Shown piece after piece: positions 46,053 to 54,641 of a DNA stretch of 61,804 bases; within the stretch, counting starts at the first letter, position 1; each line of letters begins with the position of its first letter. The notes below the pieces were generated by a model that had not been told where the DNA came from, did no database searches, and saw only the letters and a list, made by a program, of their open reading frames with translations. Source of the DNA: Schlegelella_A sp036272325 (GTDB taxonomy: Bacteria; Pseudomonadota; Gammaproteobacteria; Burkholderiales; Burkholderiaceae_C); NCBI GenBank assembly GCA_036272325.1, contig DATAYY010000001.1, positions 1 to 61,804 on the forward strand. Direction: 5' to 3'. The translations under genes and the position numbers were made by a program.

Positions 46053-46635
46053 CGAGCGCGAACAACGGAGCGCGGAGCAGCCCCGCATAGCGGCCCGCGG
46101 CGACGAGCAACAGATCGCAGAACTCGCGCGCTGCGCCGTGGCCGGCTGCCGCTGCGGTGACGTGGTGGACCGCCGCGCGCACCTCGACGTGCGCTTGCGG
46201 CGGCGCGCACGAGAATGCGGCGCGGCGCAGGATCGGCAAGTCGGGCCAGTCGTCGCCGATCGCCGCGACCCGGTCCCAGCCGATGCCGAGCGCGGCCACG
46301 AGCGGCGCCGCCGCGGCCATCTTGTCGGCGGCGCCGTAGGCAGCGTGGCCGACGCCGAGATCGACCATCCGCTTGCGCACCGCGGGCGAATCGCGACCGG
46401 TGACGACGAGCGGAACGATGCCGGCCTGCTGCAGCAGCTTCATGCCCTGGCCGTCGAGCGTCGAGAACGCCTTGAAGGTCTCGCCGGCGTCGCCGAGATA
46501 GATCGTGCCGTCGGTGAGGACGCCGTCGACGTCGAAGATCGCCGCGGCGATGCCGTCGCCGTCGCCGCGCGCGGCGAGCAGCAGTTCGGCAGCAAACGTC
46601 AGGGCCGGCGCGGGAATCCGTGCAGCGTCGGCCAT
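46039..46635 (-). CDS. kdsC: 3-deoxy-D-manno-octulosonate-8-phosphate phosphatase KdsC
   Basis: HAD-superfamily phosphatase that releases Kdo from Kdo-8-phosphate in LPS core synthesis. It has 198 residues. HAD motif I is AIFDVDGVLTDG (residues about 32-43), motif II is VVTGRDS and motif III/IV is GDDWPDLPIL. The C1-type cap is absent, as in KdsC. The start overlaps the kdsD stop by one base (TGATG), so the two sequential enzymes of the pathway are translationally coupled. Confidence 0.95.
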   Translation of the reverse strand: MADAARIPAPALTFAAELLLAARGDGDGIAAAIFDVDGVLTDGTIYLGDAGETFKAFSTLDGQGMKLLQQAGIVPLVVTGRDSPAVRKRMVDLGVGHAAYGAADKMAAAAPLVAALGIGWDRVAAIGDDWPDLPILRRAAFSCAPPQAHVEVRAAVHHVTAAAAGHGAAREFCDLLLVAAGRYAGLLRAPLFALDGAR

Positions 46636-47627
46636 CAGATCACCTTCGCGCGCATCAGGTCGTTCGAGTTGAGCGCGCCGACGAGGGCTTCGGCCGCGTC
46701 GACGACGAGCAGGCCGGTGACGCGATGGCGCTCCATCATTTCGGCGGCCTCGACGGCGAGCGCGTCGTCGCGGACCAGCTTGGGCCCCGCGCTCATGACC
46801 TCGCCGGCGCGCATGGCGCGCAGGTCGCCGCCGGTCTCGATCAGCCGCCGCAGGTCGCCGTCGGTGAAGATGCCGGCGATGCGGCCGGCGGCGTCGCAGA
46901 CGGCGGTGAAACCGAGCCCTTTCTTCGTCATCTCGTGCAGCATGTCGGCCATCAACGTGTCGATCGTCACGCGAGGCACCGCGTCGCCCGTGCGCATCAG
47001 CTCGGCGACGTGCATCAGGAGCTTCCTGCCGAGGCTGCCGCCGGGATGCGAGCGCGCGAAGTCCTCCTCGCGAAAGCCGCGCGCGTCGAGCAGCGCGACC
47101 GCGAGCGCGTCGCCGAGCGCCATCTGCGCCGTCGTGCTCGCCGTCGGCGCGAGGTTGAGCGGGCACGCCTCCTGGTCGACCGCGCTCGACAGGACGACGT
47201 CGGCATGGCGGCCGAGGCTGCTGTCGACGTTGCCGGTCATCGCGATCAGGACGACATCGAGCCGCTTGATCGCCGGCAGGATGGCGCCGATCTCGTCGCT
47301 CTCGCCCGAGTTCGAGATCGCGAGGACGACGTCGCCATCCATGACCATGCCGAGGTCGCCGTGGCTGGCCTCGCCAGGGTGAACGAAGAGCGCCGGCGTT
47401 CCGGTCGACGCCAGGGTCGCCGCGACCTTGCGACCGACGTGGCCGCTCTTGCCCATGCCCATCACGACGATGCGACCGCGGCAGGCGAGGATCGCGCGCA
47501 GCGCGGCGACGAACCCCTCGCCCTGGCGCTCCTTCAGCGCGTCGAGCGCACGCGCCTCGATGTCGAGCGTCGCGCGCGCGAGCTCGAGCGCACGGCCGGC
47601 ATCGAACGAAGAGGAGGCGGACACCAT
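46635..47627 (-). CDS. kdsD: D-arabinose-5-phosphate isomerase KdsD
   Basis: Converts ribulose 5-phosphate to arabinose 5-phosphate for Kdo synthesis. It has 330 residues: a SIS domain (about 40-175) with VVMGMGKSGHVGRKVAATLASTGTPALFVHPGEASHGDLGM and SNSGESDEI, followed by two CBS domains (about 200-325). The histidines used for catalysis are in HPGEASHGD. The gene heads a minus-strand operon kdsD-kdsC-lptC-SDR and is divergent from a Kef-type antiporter gene, an arrangement common in Burkholderiales. Confidence 0.95.
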   Translation of the reverse strand: MVSASSSFDAGRALELARATLDIEARALDALKERQGEGFVAALRAILACRGRIVVMGMGKSGHVGRKVAATLASTGTPALFVHPGEASHGDLGMVMDGDVVLAISNSGESDEIGAILPAIKRLDVVLIAMTGNVDSSLGRHADVVLSSAVDQEACPLNLAPTASTTAQMALGDALAVALLDARGFREEDFARSHPGGSLGRKLLMHVAELMRTGDAVPRVTIDTLMADMLHEMTKKGLGFTAVCDAAGRIAGIFTDGDLRRLIETGGDLRAMRAGEVMSAGPKLVRDDALAVEAAEMMERHRVTGLLVVDAAEALVGALNSNDLMRAKVI

Positions 47628-47722
47628 CGAGCGGAAGCGGTCCAGTAGGATCGGCCGATTCTAGGGATGCCCCGACCGGCAGCCCGCGACCAGGAATCGC
47701 TCGCCGCGGGCACGCCTCCTCG

Positions 47723-49723
47723 ATGTTCTCGCCACTCGAACTGACGCTCGTCTTCCTCGTCGCGGCGGTGGCAGGAGTCGTCGTCTGCCGGCTCTGGCAC
47801 CTGCCGCCGATGCTCGGCTACCTCGCTGTCGGCGTCGTCCTCGGCCCGAGCGCGATGGGCGTCGCAGCGACCAGCGAAGGCGTCAGCTACCTGGCCGAGT
47901 TCGGCATCGTGTTCCTGATGTTCGTCATCGGCCTCGAGTTCAACCTGCCGCGGCTGCAAAGCATGCGCAGGTTCGTCTTCGGCCTCGGCCTCAGCCAGGT
48001 CGTGGTGACGATGCTCGCGGCGCTCGCCGGCAACGCCGCGCTCGCCGTCATGCTCGCCGCCGGGGGCCGTGCCTGGGGCCTCGGCTGGCAGAGCGCGCTC
48101 ACCCTCGGCGCCGCGCTGGCGATGAGCTCGACCGCGATCGTGGTCAAGCTGATGGCCGATCGGCTCGAGCTGGAAAGCGAGCACGGCCGCCGCGTCATGG
48201 CCGTGCTGCTGTTCCAGGACCTCGCCGTGGTGCCGTTGCTGGTCGTCCTGCCCGCGCTCGGGTCAACGCCGCAGGAGCTGCTGCGCGAACTCCTGATCGC
48301 CGCGCTCAAGGCGGCGGTCGTCCTGACCCTGCTCCTGGTCGGCGGCCGCGCCGTGATGCGCTGGTGGCTGACCCTCGTCGTGCGCCGAAAAAGCGAGGAG
48401 CTGTTCGTTCTGAATCTGCTCCTCGTCACGCTCGGCCTGGCCTGGCTCACGCAGCGCGCCGGCCTGTCGCTCGCGCTCGGCGCCTTCGTCGCCGGCATGC
48501 TGATCGCCGAGACCGAATTCAAGCACCAGGTCGAGACCGACATCCGGCCGTTCCACGACGTCCTGCTCGGCCTCTTCTTCATCACGATCGGCATGAAGCT
48601 CGACCTCGGCATCGTCGCCGAGCACTGGCAGCTCGTGCTCGCGCTGACGGCGTTGCCGGTGCTGTTCAAGTTCGGTCTCGTCACGGTGCTCGCGCGCATC
48701 TTCGGCGCCGCCCCCGGCGTGGCGCTGCGCACCGGCCTCTACCTCGCGCAAGCCGGCGAGTTCGGCTTCGTCCTTCTCGGCATGGCGAGCGAGCGTCACC
48801 TGCTGCCGCCGACGCTGCTAGGCCCGGTGCTCGCGAGCATGTTGCTGTCGATGATGGCGACGCCGCTGATCTTCACCTACAGCAACCGGATCGTGATGCG
48901 CCTGTCGGCCAACGACTGGCTGTTGCAGTCGGTCGCGATGACGACGATCGCGCGGCGTGCGATCAACGCCGAAGGGCACGTCATCATCTGCGGCTTCGGT
49001 CGCAGCGGCCAGAACCTCGGCCGCCTGCTCGAGGCGGAAAAGATCGCCTACATCGCGCTCGATCTCGACCCCGACCGGGTTCGCCAGGCAGCGGCCGCCG
49101 GGCAAAGCGTCGTCTTCGGCGACGCCGCGCGCCTGCAGAGCCTGATGGCGGCCGGTCTCGCGCGCGCTGCGGCAGTCGTCGTCAGCTACCACGACACGCC
49201 GTCGGCGATGCGGATCCTGCATCTCGTCGGATCGCACGCGCCGAGGGTGCCGGTGATCGTCCGCACCATCGACGACACCGATTTCGAACGCCTGCGCGGC
49301 GCCGGCGCGACCGAGGTCGTCCCGGAGGCGATCGAGGGCTCGCTGATGCTCGCGAGCCACGCGCTGGCGCTGGTCGGGGTGCCGATGCGGCGGGTGCTGC
49401 GCCTCGTCCAGCAGCAGCGCGACGCGCGCTACGGCCTCTTGCGCGGCTACTTCCACGGCGCCGACGACGACACCGTCGAAGAGCTCGACCAGACGCGCCT
49501 GCTCAGCGTCACCCTGTCACCGTCGTCGCGCAGCGTCGATCGCACGCTCGGCGAGCAGGCGCTCGCGGATCGCGGCGTGACGGTCGTCGCGCTGCGCCGG
49601 GCGACGGGTGCCGTGCTGGAGCCGAGCGACGCGATCGCGCTCGCCGCCGGCGACACGCTCGTCCTCTCGGGATCGCCGGAGACGCTGGCGCGCGCCGAAG
49701 CCGCGCTGCTGGCGCCGGCCTGA
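47723..49723 (+). CDS. Kef/YbaL-type K+/H+ antiporter with TrkA domains
   Basis: Monovalent cation:proton antiporter-2 family protein of 666 residues. Thirteen or so helices fill residues 1-390, with the conserved LGYLAVGVVLGPSAMG, GIVFLMFVIGLEFNLPRL and ALAMSSTAIVVKLM. The RCK/TrkA-N domain (about 410-530) has the nucleotide-binding motif VIICGFGRSGQNLGRLLEAE and the C-terminal TrkA-C domain (about 575-660). The glutathione-gated residues of KefC were not evident. It is divergent from kdsD across 95 bases. Confidence 0.92.
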   Translation: MFSPLELTLVFLVAAVAGVVVCRLWHLPPMLGYLAVGVVLGPSAMGVAATSEGVSYLAEFGIVFLMFVIGLEFNLPRLQSMRRFVFGLGLSQVVVTMLAALAGNAALAVMLAAGGRAWGLGWQSALTLGAALAMSSTAIVVKLMADRLELESEHGRRVMAVLLFQDLAVVPLLVVLPALGSTPQELLRELLIAALKAAVVLTLLLVGGRAVMRWWLTLVVRRKSEELFVLNLLLVTLGLAWLTQRAGLSLALGAFVAGMLIAETEFKHQVETDIRPFHDVLLGLFFITIGMKLDLGIVAEHWQLVLALTALPVLFKFGLVTVLARIFGAAPGVALRTGLYLAQAGEFGFVLLGMASERHLLPPTLLGPVLASMLLSMMATPLIFTYSNRIVMRLSANDWLLQSVAMTTIARRAINAEGHVIICGFGRSGQNLGRLLEAEKIAYIALDLDPDRVRQAAAAGQSVVFGDAARLQSLMAAGLARAAAVVVSYHDTPSAMRILHLVGSHAPRVPVIVRTIDDTDFERLRGAGATEVVPEAIEGSLMLASHALALVGVPMRRVLRLVQQQRDARYGLLRGYFHGADDDTVEELDQTRLLSVTLSPSSRSVDRTLGEQALADRGVTVVALRRATGAVLEPSDAIALAAGDTLVLSGSPETLARAEAALLAPA

Positions 49724-49737
49724 GCCGGCGCGGCCGC

Positions 49738-50205
49738 TCAGGTCATCGGTGCCTGTTTGGCGAGGGTCGCGCGCATCCGCGTCGCCATCACCGCGCCGGC
49801 CGCGCGCAGCAGCTCGAGCGCGAGCGCGGGCGAGCGCTGGGCGAGCTCTTCCATCCGCGGGCCGCGCAGCGCCCAGACGACGCACGGCGTCATGGCCTCG
49901 ACGTTGGCCATGCGCGGCGTGTCGCCGAACAGGCCGGGCTCGCCGACGACGGCGCCGGCGCGAAGGATCGCGACCTTGCTGCTGCCCGGCGCGCCGCCAG
50001 TCATGAAGATCTGCATGCTGCCCTGCTGGAGAAAGTACATCGAGCGGTCGGCATCGCCCTGCTTGATGAGGAGGTCGCCGGCACGGATCTCGTAGCGCGC
50101 GAGATAGGGCGCGATCGTGCGCCAGTTGTCGATCGTCAACCGCGCGCGGAAAGCATCCTCGGCGTTGAGCGTCTGCACCGCCTTGACCAGTTCGTCGACT
50201 TCCAT
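49738..50205 (-). CDS. Cyclic-nucleotide-binding domain protein (stand-alone)
   Basis: A 155-residue protein consisting of one cNMP-binding-like domain: AGDLLIKQGDADRSMYFLQQGSMQIFM, AILRAGAVVGEPGLFGDTPRMANVEAM and MEELAQRSPALALELLRAAG. It has no helix-turn-helix, so it is not a Crp-type regulator but a ligand sensor. GEPGLFGDTPR resembles the phosphate-binding cassette but the key arginine-Ser/Thr pair is altered. Partner unknown. Convergent with the Kef-type antiporter gene, with a 14-base gap. Confidence 0.88.
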   Translation of the reverse strand: MEVDELVKAVQTLNAEDAFRARLTIDNWRTIAPYLARYEIRAGDLLIKQGDADRSMYFLQQGSMQIFMTGGAPGSSKVAILRAGAVVGEPGLFGDTPRMANVEAMTPCVVWALRGPRMEELAQRSPALALELLRAAGAVMATRMRATLAKQAPMT

Positions 50206-50352
50206 TCGCGACCTCCAATGGCTGCGCCGCGCACGATCGGCGGGCCGGCTCGAATCAGGACGCGATTATCCGTCCCGCGTCGCGGCCGACTGCCGCAGGC
50301 GCGGAGGCGAGGCGTCCTTTTGTCGCGCTTCGCGCGCCGTTGATCGCCCCGA

Positions 50353-51591
50353 CTACGCGGTTGCGGGGTGGCGCGCGCGGGCCTCGGCCAGGGCGGCCAC
50401 CGGCGCGAGCGCATCGATCGCTGCGGCCAGAACGTCGACCGGACGGTGCCGTTCCAGGCGCCGCGCCAGCGCTGCCGTGCGCTGCGAGAGCGTCGCGTCG
50501 GCGAGCATCGTCTTCGCCGTCGCTGCCACGGCGTCGGCGCTGGCGTGCTGCGGCCGCAGCCAGGCGCCGACGCTGGCGTCCTGCAGGCAGGCGCTGTTCA
50601 GGAACTGGTCGAGGTTGCTCGGCAGCGCGAGCACGGGAACCCCGTGCGCGAGCGCCTGGTGGCTGGTCGGGCTGCCGCCGTTGCAAACGACGAGTCGGCT
50701 GGCGGCAGCGATCGTGTCTCCGGGCAGGTACGGCGCGACCCAGACATTTGCCGGCACGGCCGAGGCCAGCGGAGGCCCGGCGGTCGCGACGACGACCGGC
50801 AGCCCGAGTCGCGCCACGCCGTCGAGCACGCTCGGCAGCCGCGCCGCGCTGCCCGAGCTGCCGAGCGTGACGTAGACGACGCCGTCGCGCTTGTCGAGCG
50901 CGTCCCACCACGGCGGCAGCGCAATCGGCGGTGACCACGGCACCGGGCCGAGGTGGCGATGCGACGCCGGCGCGTCGAACAACGGCACGAGCTCGGGTGG
51001 ATCGGCGTACAGCGTGACGTCGCCGTCGGTGTAGTGGCGGAGCAGGTCATGGCCGAGATCGCCGAGGCCATGACCGCGCCGGCTCTCCTCCATGCCGCGT
51101 GCATGCAGCCGAAACGCGAGCGGCCGCGCGGCGCGAAAGGCGAGATCGCCGATCGCTGCGGGAAGCAGTCGCGTCCATGGCAGCGCCGGCACATGCCAGG
51201 TCCGTCGCGCGTGCGGGCTCCAGTAGGCGTTGCTGATGTTGATGTACGGCACGCCGGCGAGCCGCGCGCTGATCGAGAGCGAGAGGCGGAAATCGCCGAC
51301 GACGACGGCCGGCCGGATGCGCGCGAGCAACGCGAGGTCATCGGCGACGCAGGCGTCGAAGCTCTTGCGATCGTGGATCGGCGAACCGGTGCGCAGCGTC
51401 TCGAGGAAACGCGCCGTCGTCATCGTGCCGATCCGCTCGGTGCGCCACTCGGCGGTCGGGCAGACGGCGTCGAAGCGATCGTCGACCGCCATCACCACCG
51501 GCCGACCGCGCGCGGCGATGCCGCGCGCGAGCGCGACCGGGCGGCCGACATGCGCCAGCGTGACGGCTTCCGCGACGAAGAGAATCGTCAC
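50353..51591 (-). CDS. GT1-like (UDP-glycosyltransferase fold) glycosyltransferase
   Basis: A 412-residue GT-B enzyme. N-terminal TILFVAEAVTLAHVGRPVALARGIAARGRPVVMAVDDRF is the acceptor-side Rossmann fold. C-terminal SRLVVCNGGSPTSHQALAHGVPVLALPSNLDQFLNSACLQ is the sugar-nucleotide signature (HGGxGT in relatives; here CNGGSPTS, with Cys-Asn in place of His-Gly). Acceptor and sugar donor are not predictable. The start is a GTG that overlaps the stop of the FeeM-like gene by 4 bases (GTGA), so it is translated with it. Related MGT-family enzymes decorate macrolides, carotenoids or lipids. Confidence 0.85.
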   Translation of the reverse strand: MTILFVAEAVTLAHVGRPVALARGIAARGRPVVMAVDDRFDAVCPTAEWRTERIGTMTTARFLETLRTGSPIHDRKSFDACVADDLALLARIRPAVVVGDFRLSLSISARLAGVPYINISNAYWSPHARRTWHVPALPWTRLLPAAIGDLAFRAARPLAFRLHARGMEESRRGHGLGDLGHDLLRHYTDGDVTLYADPPELVPLFDAPASHRHLGPVPWSPPIALPPWWDALDKRDGVVYVTLGSSGSAARLPSVLDGVARLGLPVVVATAGPPLASAVPANVWVAPYLPGDTIAAASRLVVCNGGSPTSHQALAHGVPVLALPSNLDQFLNSACLQDASVGAWLRPQHASADAVAATAKTMLADATLSQRTAALARRLERHRPVDVLAAAIDALAPVAALAEARARHPATA

Positions 51592-52352
51592 TGGCCGCAG
51601 AGACGCCGGAAGATGTTCGCGGCGTCGTGGCGATCGAAGAAGAACGGATAGAACGAACGTTCTCGCGCATCGCGGCGGCGACCGCCGAGGCGTGCGATCT
51701 CGCCCGCGCAGTGCTCGAGATCGAGGCGAAGCAGGACCGCAGGCGCATTGACCTGCGGGTCGAGGCGCTCTTCGGCCATGCGCTCGAAGCCGAGCATGCG
51801 CTCGTAGAAGCGGACGTGGCGCGGATTGACCTCGATCAGGACGTCGCTGCAGCGATGCAACTCGATCACGTAGATGCAGGCGACGTGGAAGATCGCGCCG
51901 AGCACGGTCTGCGACCGCACCGAGTCGTCGACGGCGAGCTTGGTGAACTCGCAGAGCTTGCGGCCCTCGGCACGCAGGGCGTTCACTTCGTCGGGATAGA
52001 GACGAGCGACGAAGAGGCCGTCGTCGCCATCGAGCGATGCCGTGATCGTCGCGATAGTCGTGTCGTGGTTGCAGGCCGCGAGCGTGATGCGGTCGCCGAC
52101 GTCGTCGCGCAACGGCTCGACCGAGTAGCCGCGCCAGGCATAGCGACGCTGCAGCAGGGAGCTCGCCGTGGCGCGATGCTCACCGTCACTGGCCACCGTG
52201 ATGTGAAATGGATTGTCGAACTCGTCGCTGGTGTCGACGACACGGTCCCACTCGGAATCGGAGAAAGCAGGTGGGCGCTGGGTTGGCGAGAAGCGCCCGC
52301 CACGGGGCGCGCTGAAAAAGCGGGAGTGACCCGCAGCGTGAGTCTCTGACAC
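51588..52352 (-). CDS. FeeM-like N-acyl amino acid synthase / autoinducer-synthase-like acyltransferase
   Basis: A GNAT-fold protein of 254 residues. The core reads CEFTKLAVD (residues 134-142) and EVNPRHVRFYERMLGF (174-189), characteristic of FeeM-type enzymes, which join long-chain acyl-ACP to an amino acid and are related to acyl-homoserine-lactone synthases. The exosortase-associated acyltransferases are close relatives. Two GTG starts are possible: 52385, without a ribosome site, and 52352, with AGGGA six bases upstream; I chose the latter. It lies on the strand opposite the ThiF gene, 233 bases away. The product would be an N-acyl amino acid, if the family activity holds. Confidence 0.85.
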   Translation of the reverse strand: MSETHAAGHSRFFSAPRGGRFSPTQRPPAFSDSEWDRVVDTSDEFDNPFHITVASDGEHRATASSLLQRRYAWRGYSVEPLRDDVGDRITLAACNHDTTIATITASLDGDDGLFVARLYPDEVNALRAEGRKLCEFTKLAVDDSVRSQTVLGAIFHVACIYVIELHRCSDVLIEVNPRHVRFYERMLGFERMAEERLDPQVNAPAVLLRLDLEHCAGEIARLGGRRRDARERSFYPFFFDRHDAANIFRRLCGQ

Positions 52353-52585
52353 GAAATATCCCTGATCGCTGCCGAAAATCGACACGTGGTAACAATGGGT
52401 TTCAGGGCCCCGGCGCGTCTACATCGGCCGTGCCTTCATCCCCTGCGATGGTTTCCCTCCTGAGCTCCTCCCCGAGCCCTGTCCGCGCGCTCTCCGCGGG
52501 GCCTGTGGCAGCGCGCACGTGCACGATTCGAGCCACCGTGGCGGCCGTCTCGGTCCGTAGCGCGAACAGCGAGCCTCGGCGCTGA

Positions 52586-53464
52586 GTGGCGACGTTCAAG
52601 TACGCAGAAGCGTTCCGGCGCAACATCGGCTGGCTGACGGTCGACGAGCAGGAGCGATTGCGCGGCAAGCGGATCGCGATCGCCGGCCTGGGCGGCGTTG
52701 GCGGCGCCCATCTGCTGACCTTGACACGCCTCGGTATCGGCGCCTTCCACCTGGCCGACTTTGACCGCTTCGAACTCCACAACTTCAATCGCCAGGTCGG
52801 CGCGAACGTCCACTCGGTCGGCCGTCCGAAGACCGAGGTGATGGCCGAGATGGCGACCGCGATCAATCCGGAGCTCGATCTGCAGCTCTTCGAGGACGGT
52901 GTCCATGCGGGCAACGCCGGGCCCTTCCTCGACGGCGTCGATCTCTACGTCGATGGCCTCGATTTCTTCGTGCTCGATGAGCGACAGCGGCTGTTCGCGC
53001 TCTGCGCCGAGCGCGGCATCCCGGCGATCACCGCAGCGCCGCTCGGCATGGGCGCCGCGCTGCTCGTCTTTCTGCCGGGGCGGATGAGCTTCGAGGACTA
53101 CTTCCGCATGGGCAGCGCGCCGCTCGCCGAGAAGGCGGCGCGCTTTCTCGTCGGTCTGTCGCCATCGATGCTGCAGATGGGCTACCTTGTCGATCCTTCG
53201 CGGCTCGACCTCGCCGCGCGCACGGGGCCGTCGACGCCGATGGCGTGCGACCTGTGCGCCGGCATCGCCGCCACCGAAGCGCTGAAGGTGCTGCTCGGTC
53301 GTGGCCGCGTCGTCGCGGCGCCGCGCGGCGTCCACTTCGACGCCTACAAGAACCGCCTCAAGCACACCTGGCGGCCGGGCGGCAACGCGCATCCCGTGCA
53401 GCGGGCGCTGATCGCCGTCACGCGGCGCCGTTATGCCGCAGAGATGGGCGGCGCCCGGGCATGA
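52586..53464 (+). CDS. ThiF/MoeB/E1-like adenylating enzyme
   Basis: A 292-residue member of the E1/ThiF superfamily. The ATP motif GLGGVGG is at 34-40; DFDRFELHNFNRQ (58-70) holds the usual Asp and Arg residues, and Lys82 is present. One CxxC (CDLC) lies in the C-terminal part, in place of the two zinc CxxC pairs of MoeB. No obvious catalytic cysteine occurs in the crossover region (residues about 165-215), so it may adenylate without forming a thioester. The GTG at 52586 directly follows an in-frame TGA and no ribosome site is seen, so the start is not certain. ATGA overlaps the nitroreductase gene downstream. Confidence 0.88.
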   Translation: MATFKYAEAFRRNIGWLTVDEQERLRGKRIAIAGLGGVGGAHLLTLTRLGIGAFHLADFDRFELHNFNRQVGANVHSVGRPKTEVMAEMATAINPELDLQLFEDGVHAGNAGPFLDGVDLYVDGLDFFVLDERQRLFALCAERGIPAITAAPLGMGAALLVFLPGRMSFEDYFRMGSAPLAEKAARFLVGLSPSMLQMGYLVDPSRLDLAARTGPSTPMACDLCAGIAATEALKVLLGRGRVVAAPRGVHFDAYKNRLKHTWRPGGNAHPVQRALIAVTRRRYAAEMGGARA

Positions 53465-54561
53465 GCATCGCGCGAGCGATCCTCGAGCTGGCACGTTGGG
53501 CACCGAGCGGAGACAACACGCAGCCGTGGCGCTTCGAGATCGTGGCCGACGATCACGTCGTCATCCATGCCTTCGATACCCGTCGCCACTGCCTCTACGA
53601 CCTCGACGGTCAGGCGAGCCAGCTCTCGGTCGGCGCGCTGCTCGAGACGATGCGGATCGCCGCCAGTGTGCATGGCCTGACGACGCGGTGTGTGCGTCGC
53701 GCTGGCGAGCCCGACGAGCTGCCGATGTTCGACGTCCGCTTCGTTCGTGACGAGAGTGTCGCGGCTGATCCTTTGCACGCATCGGTCCGCGAGCGTTCGG
53801 TGCAGCGCCGGGCGCTCAGCACGCGCCGCATCGACGCCGAGGACAAGGCGCTCCTCGAAGGCGCAGTCGGCCCTGCGTTCACCGTCGTCTGGTTCGAGAC
53901 GGCGGCCGAGCGGCTCCGCCTCGCCTGGCTCGCGGCAAAGAGCGCCAAGATCCGCTTGACGATCCCCGAGGCGTACGCGGTCCACCGCGATGTCATCGCC
54001 TGGGGCGCGCGCTTCAGCGACGATCGCATCCCCGACCAGGCGCTCGGCGCCAGCGCGCCTTCGCTGCGCTCGATGCGGTGGGCGATGGCGAGCTGGCAGC
54101 GCGTGCAGCGCATGAACCGCTACTTCGGCGGCACCGTCGCGCCGCGGCTCGAGCTCGACCTGCTGCCGGGGCTTCGCTGCGGCGCGCACTTCGCGATCCT
54201 CGCGGGCCAGCCGCCGGCCGGCATCGATGACCACCTCGCCGCGGGTGTCGCGGTCCAGCGCTTCTGGCTGACGGCGACGAGCCGGCGGCTGCAGCTCCAG
54301 CCGCAGTACACGCCACTCGTCTTCGCCGCCTGCGCGCGACGACAGATCGCGTTCACCCAGGAACGTGCGGCGATCGCACGGGCGCAGCAGGTCGCAAGGT
54401 CGCTCGAGAATCTGCTCGGCGACACCGCGGCGGTTTCGGCGGTTTTTCTCGGACGCATCGGGCACGGCCCGGCGGCGACATCGCGTTCTCTGCGGCTCCC
54501 GCTCGATCGACTGATGTGGTCGCCGCAAGCGCAGCCGTTCGCGCCACGACCGACCCCCTGA
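53461..54561 (+). CDS. Nitroreductase-like flavoprotein
   Basis: A 366-residue protein with a nitroreductase-type N-terminus, ILELARWAPSGDNTQPWRFEIV, where the Arg/Ser/Asn set is used for FMN phosphate in the family. The rest is less conserved: RMNRYFGGTVAPRLELDLLPGLRCGAHFAILAG and RLQLQPQYTPLVFAACARR suggest a second, half-related domain and an extended dimer. It is longer than ordinary nitroreductases (about 200). Coupled to the E1-like gene by an ATGA overlap, so it probably acts on the same substrate. It may be a flavin-dependent oxidase of an adenylated or acylated intermediate (inferred). Confidence 0.82.
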   Translation: MSIARAILELARWAPSGDNTQPWRFEIVADDHVVIHAFDTRRHCLYDLDGQASQLSVGALLETMRIAASVHGLTTRCVRRAGEPDELPMFDVRFVRDESVAADPLHASVRERSVQRRALSTRRIDAEDKALLEGAVGPAFTVVWFETAAERLRLAWLAAKSAKIRLTIPEAYAVHRDVIAWGARFSDDRIPDQALGASAPSLRSMRWAMASWQRVQRMNRYFGGTVAPRLELDLLPGLRCGAHFAILAGQPPAGIDDHLAAGVAVQRFWLTATSRRLQLQPQYTPLVFAACARRQIAFTQERAAIARAQQVARSLENLLGDTAAVSAVFLGRIGHGPAATSRSLRLPLDRLMWSPQAQPFAPRPTP

Positions 54562-54586
54562 CCGAGGGGTATGTCGGCGACCGAAA

Positions 54587-54602
54587 CGGCACTGCGATTG
54601 CC
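54587..54602 (+). promoter_or_regulatory. Candidate sigma-54 promoter of the PEP-CTERM gene
   Basis: CGGCACTGCGATTGCC follows the -24/-12 pattern: GG (54588-54589) and GC (54600-54601) are exactly 10 bases apart, with GGCAC and TTGC conserved. The predicted start near 54613 leaves a leader of about 30 bases to ATG 54642. PEP-CTERM genes in related Betaproteobacteria are known to be driven by RpoN with the PrsK/PrsR system. The match is weaker than the one at 30295. Confidence 0.5.
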
Positions 54603-54641
54603 CTAGGGACTTGCCCCTCTACCCCACCTTCAAGGTCTCGT

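Noticed and set aside
52402..52585. Additional small gene between the FeeM-like and ThiF-like genes
   Set aside because: Frames through here are extensions of shadows from the ThiF gene with no start signals; it is better explained as a shared promoter region.
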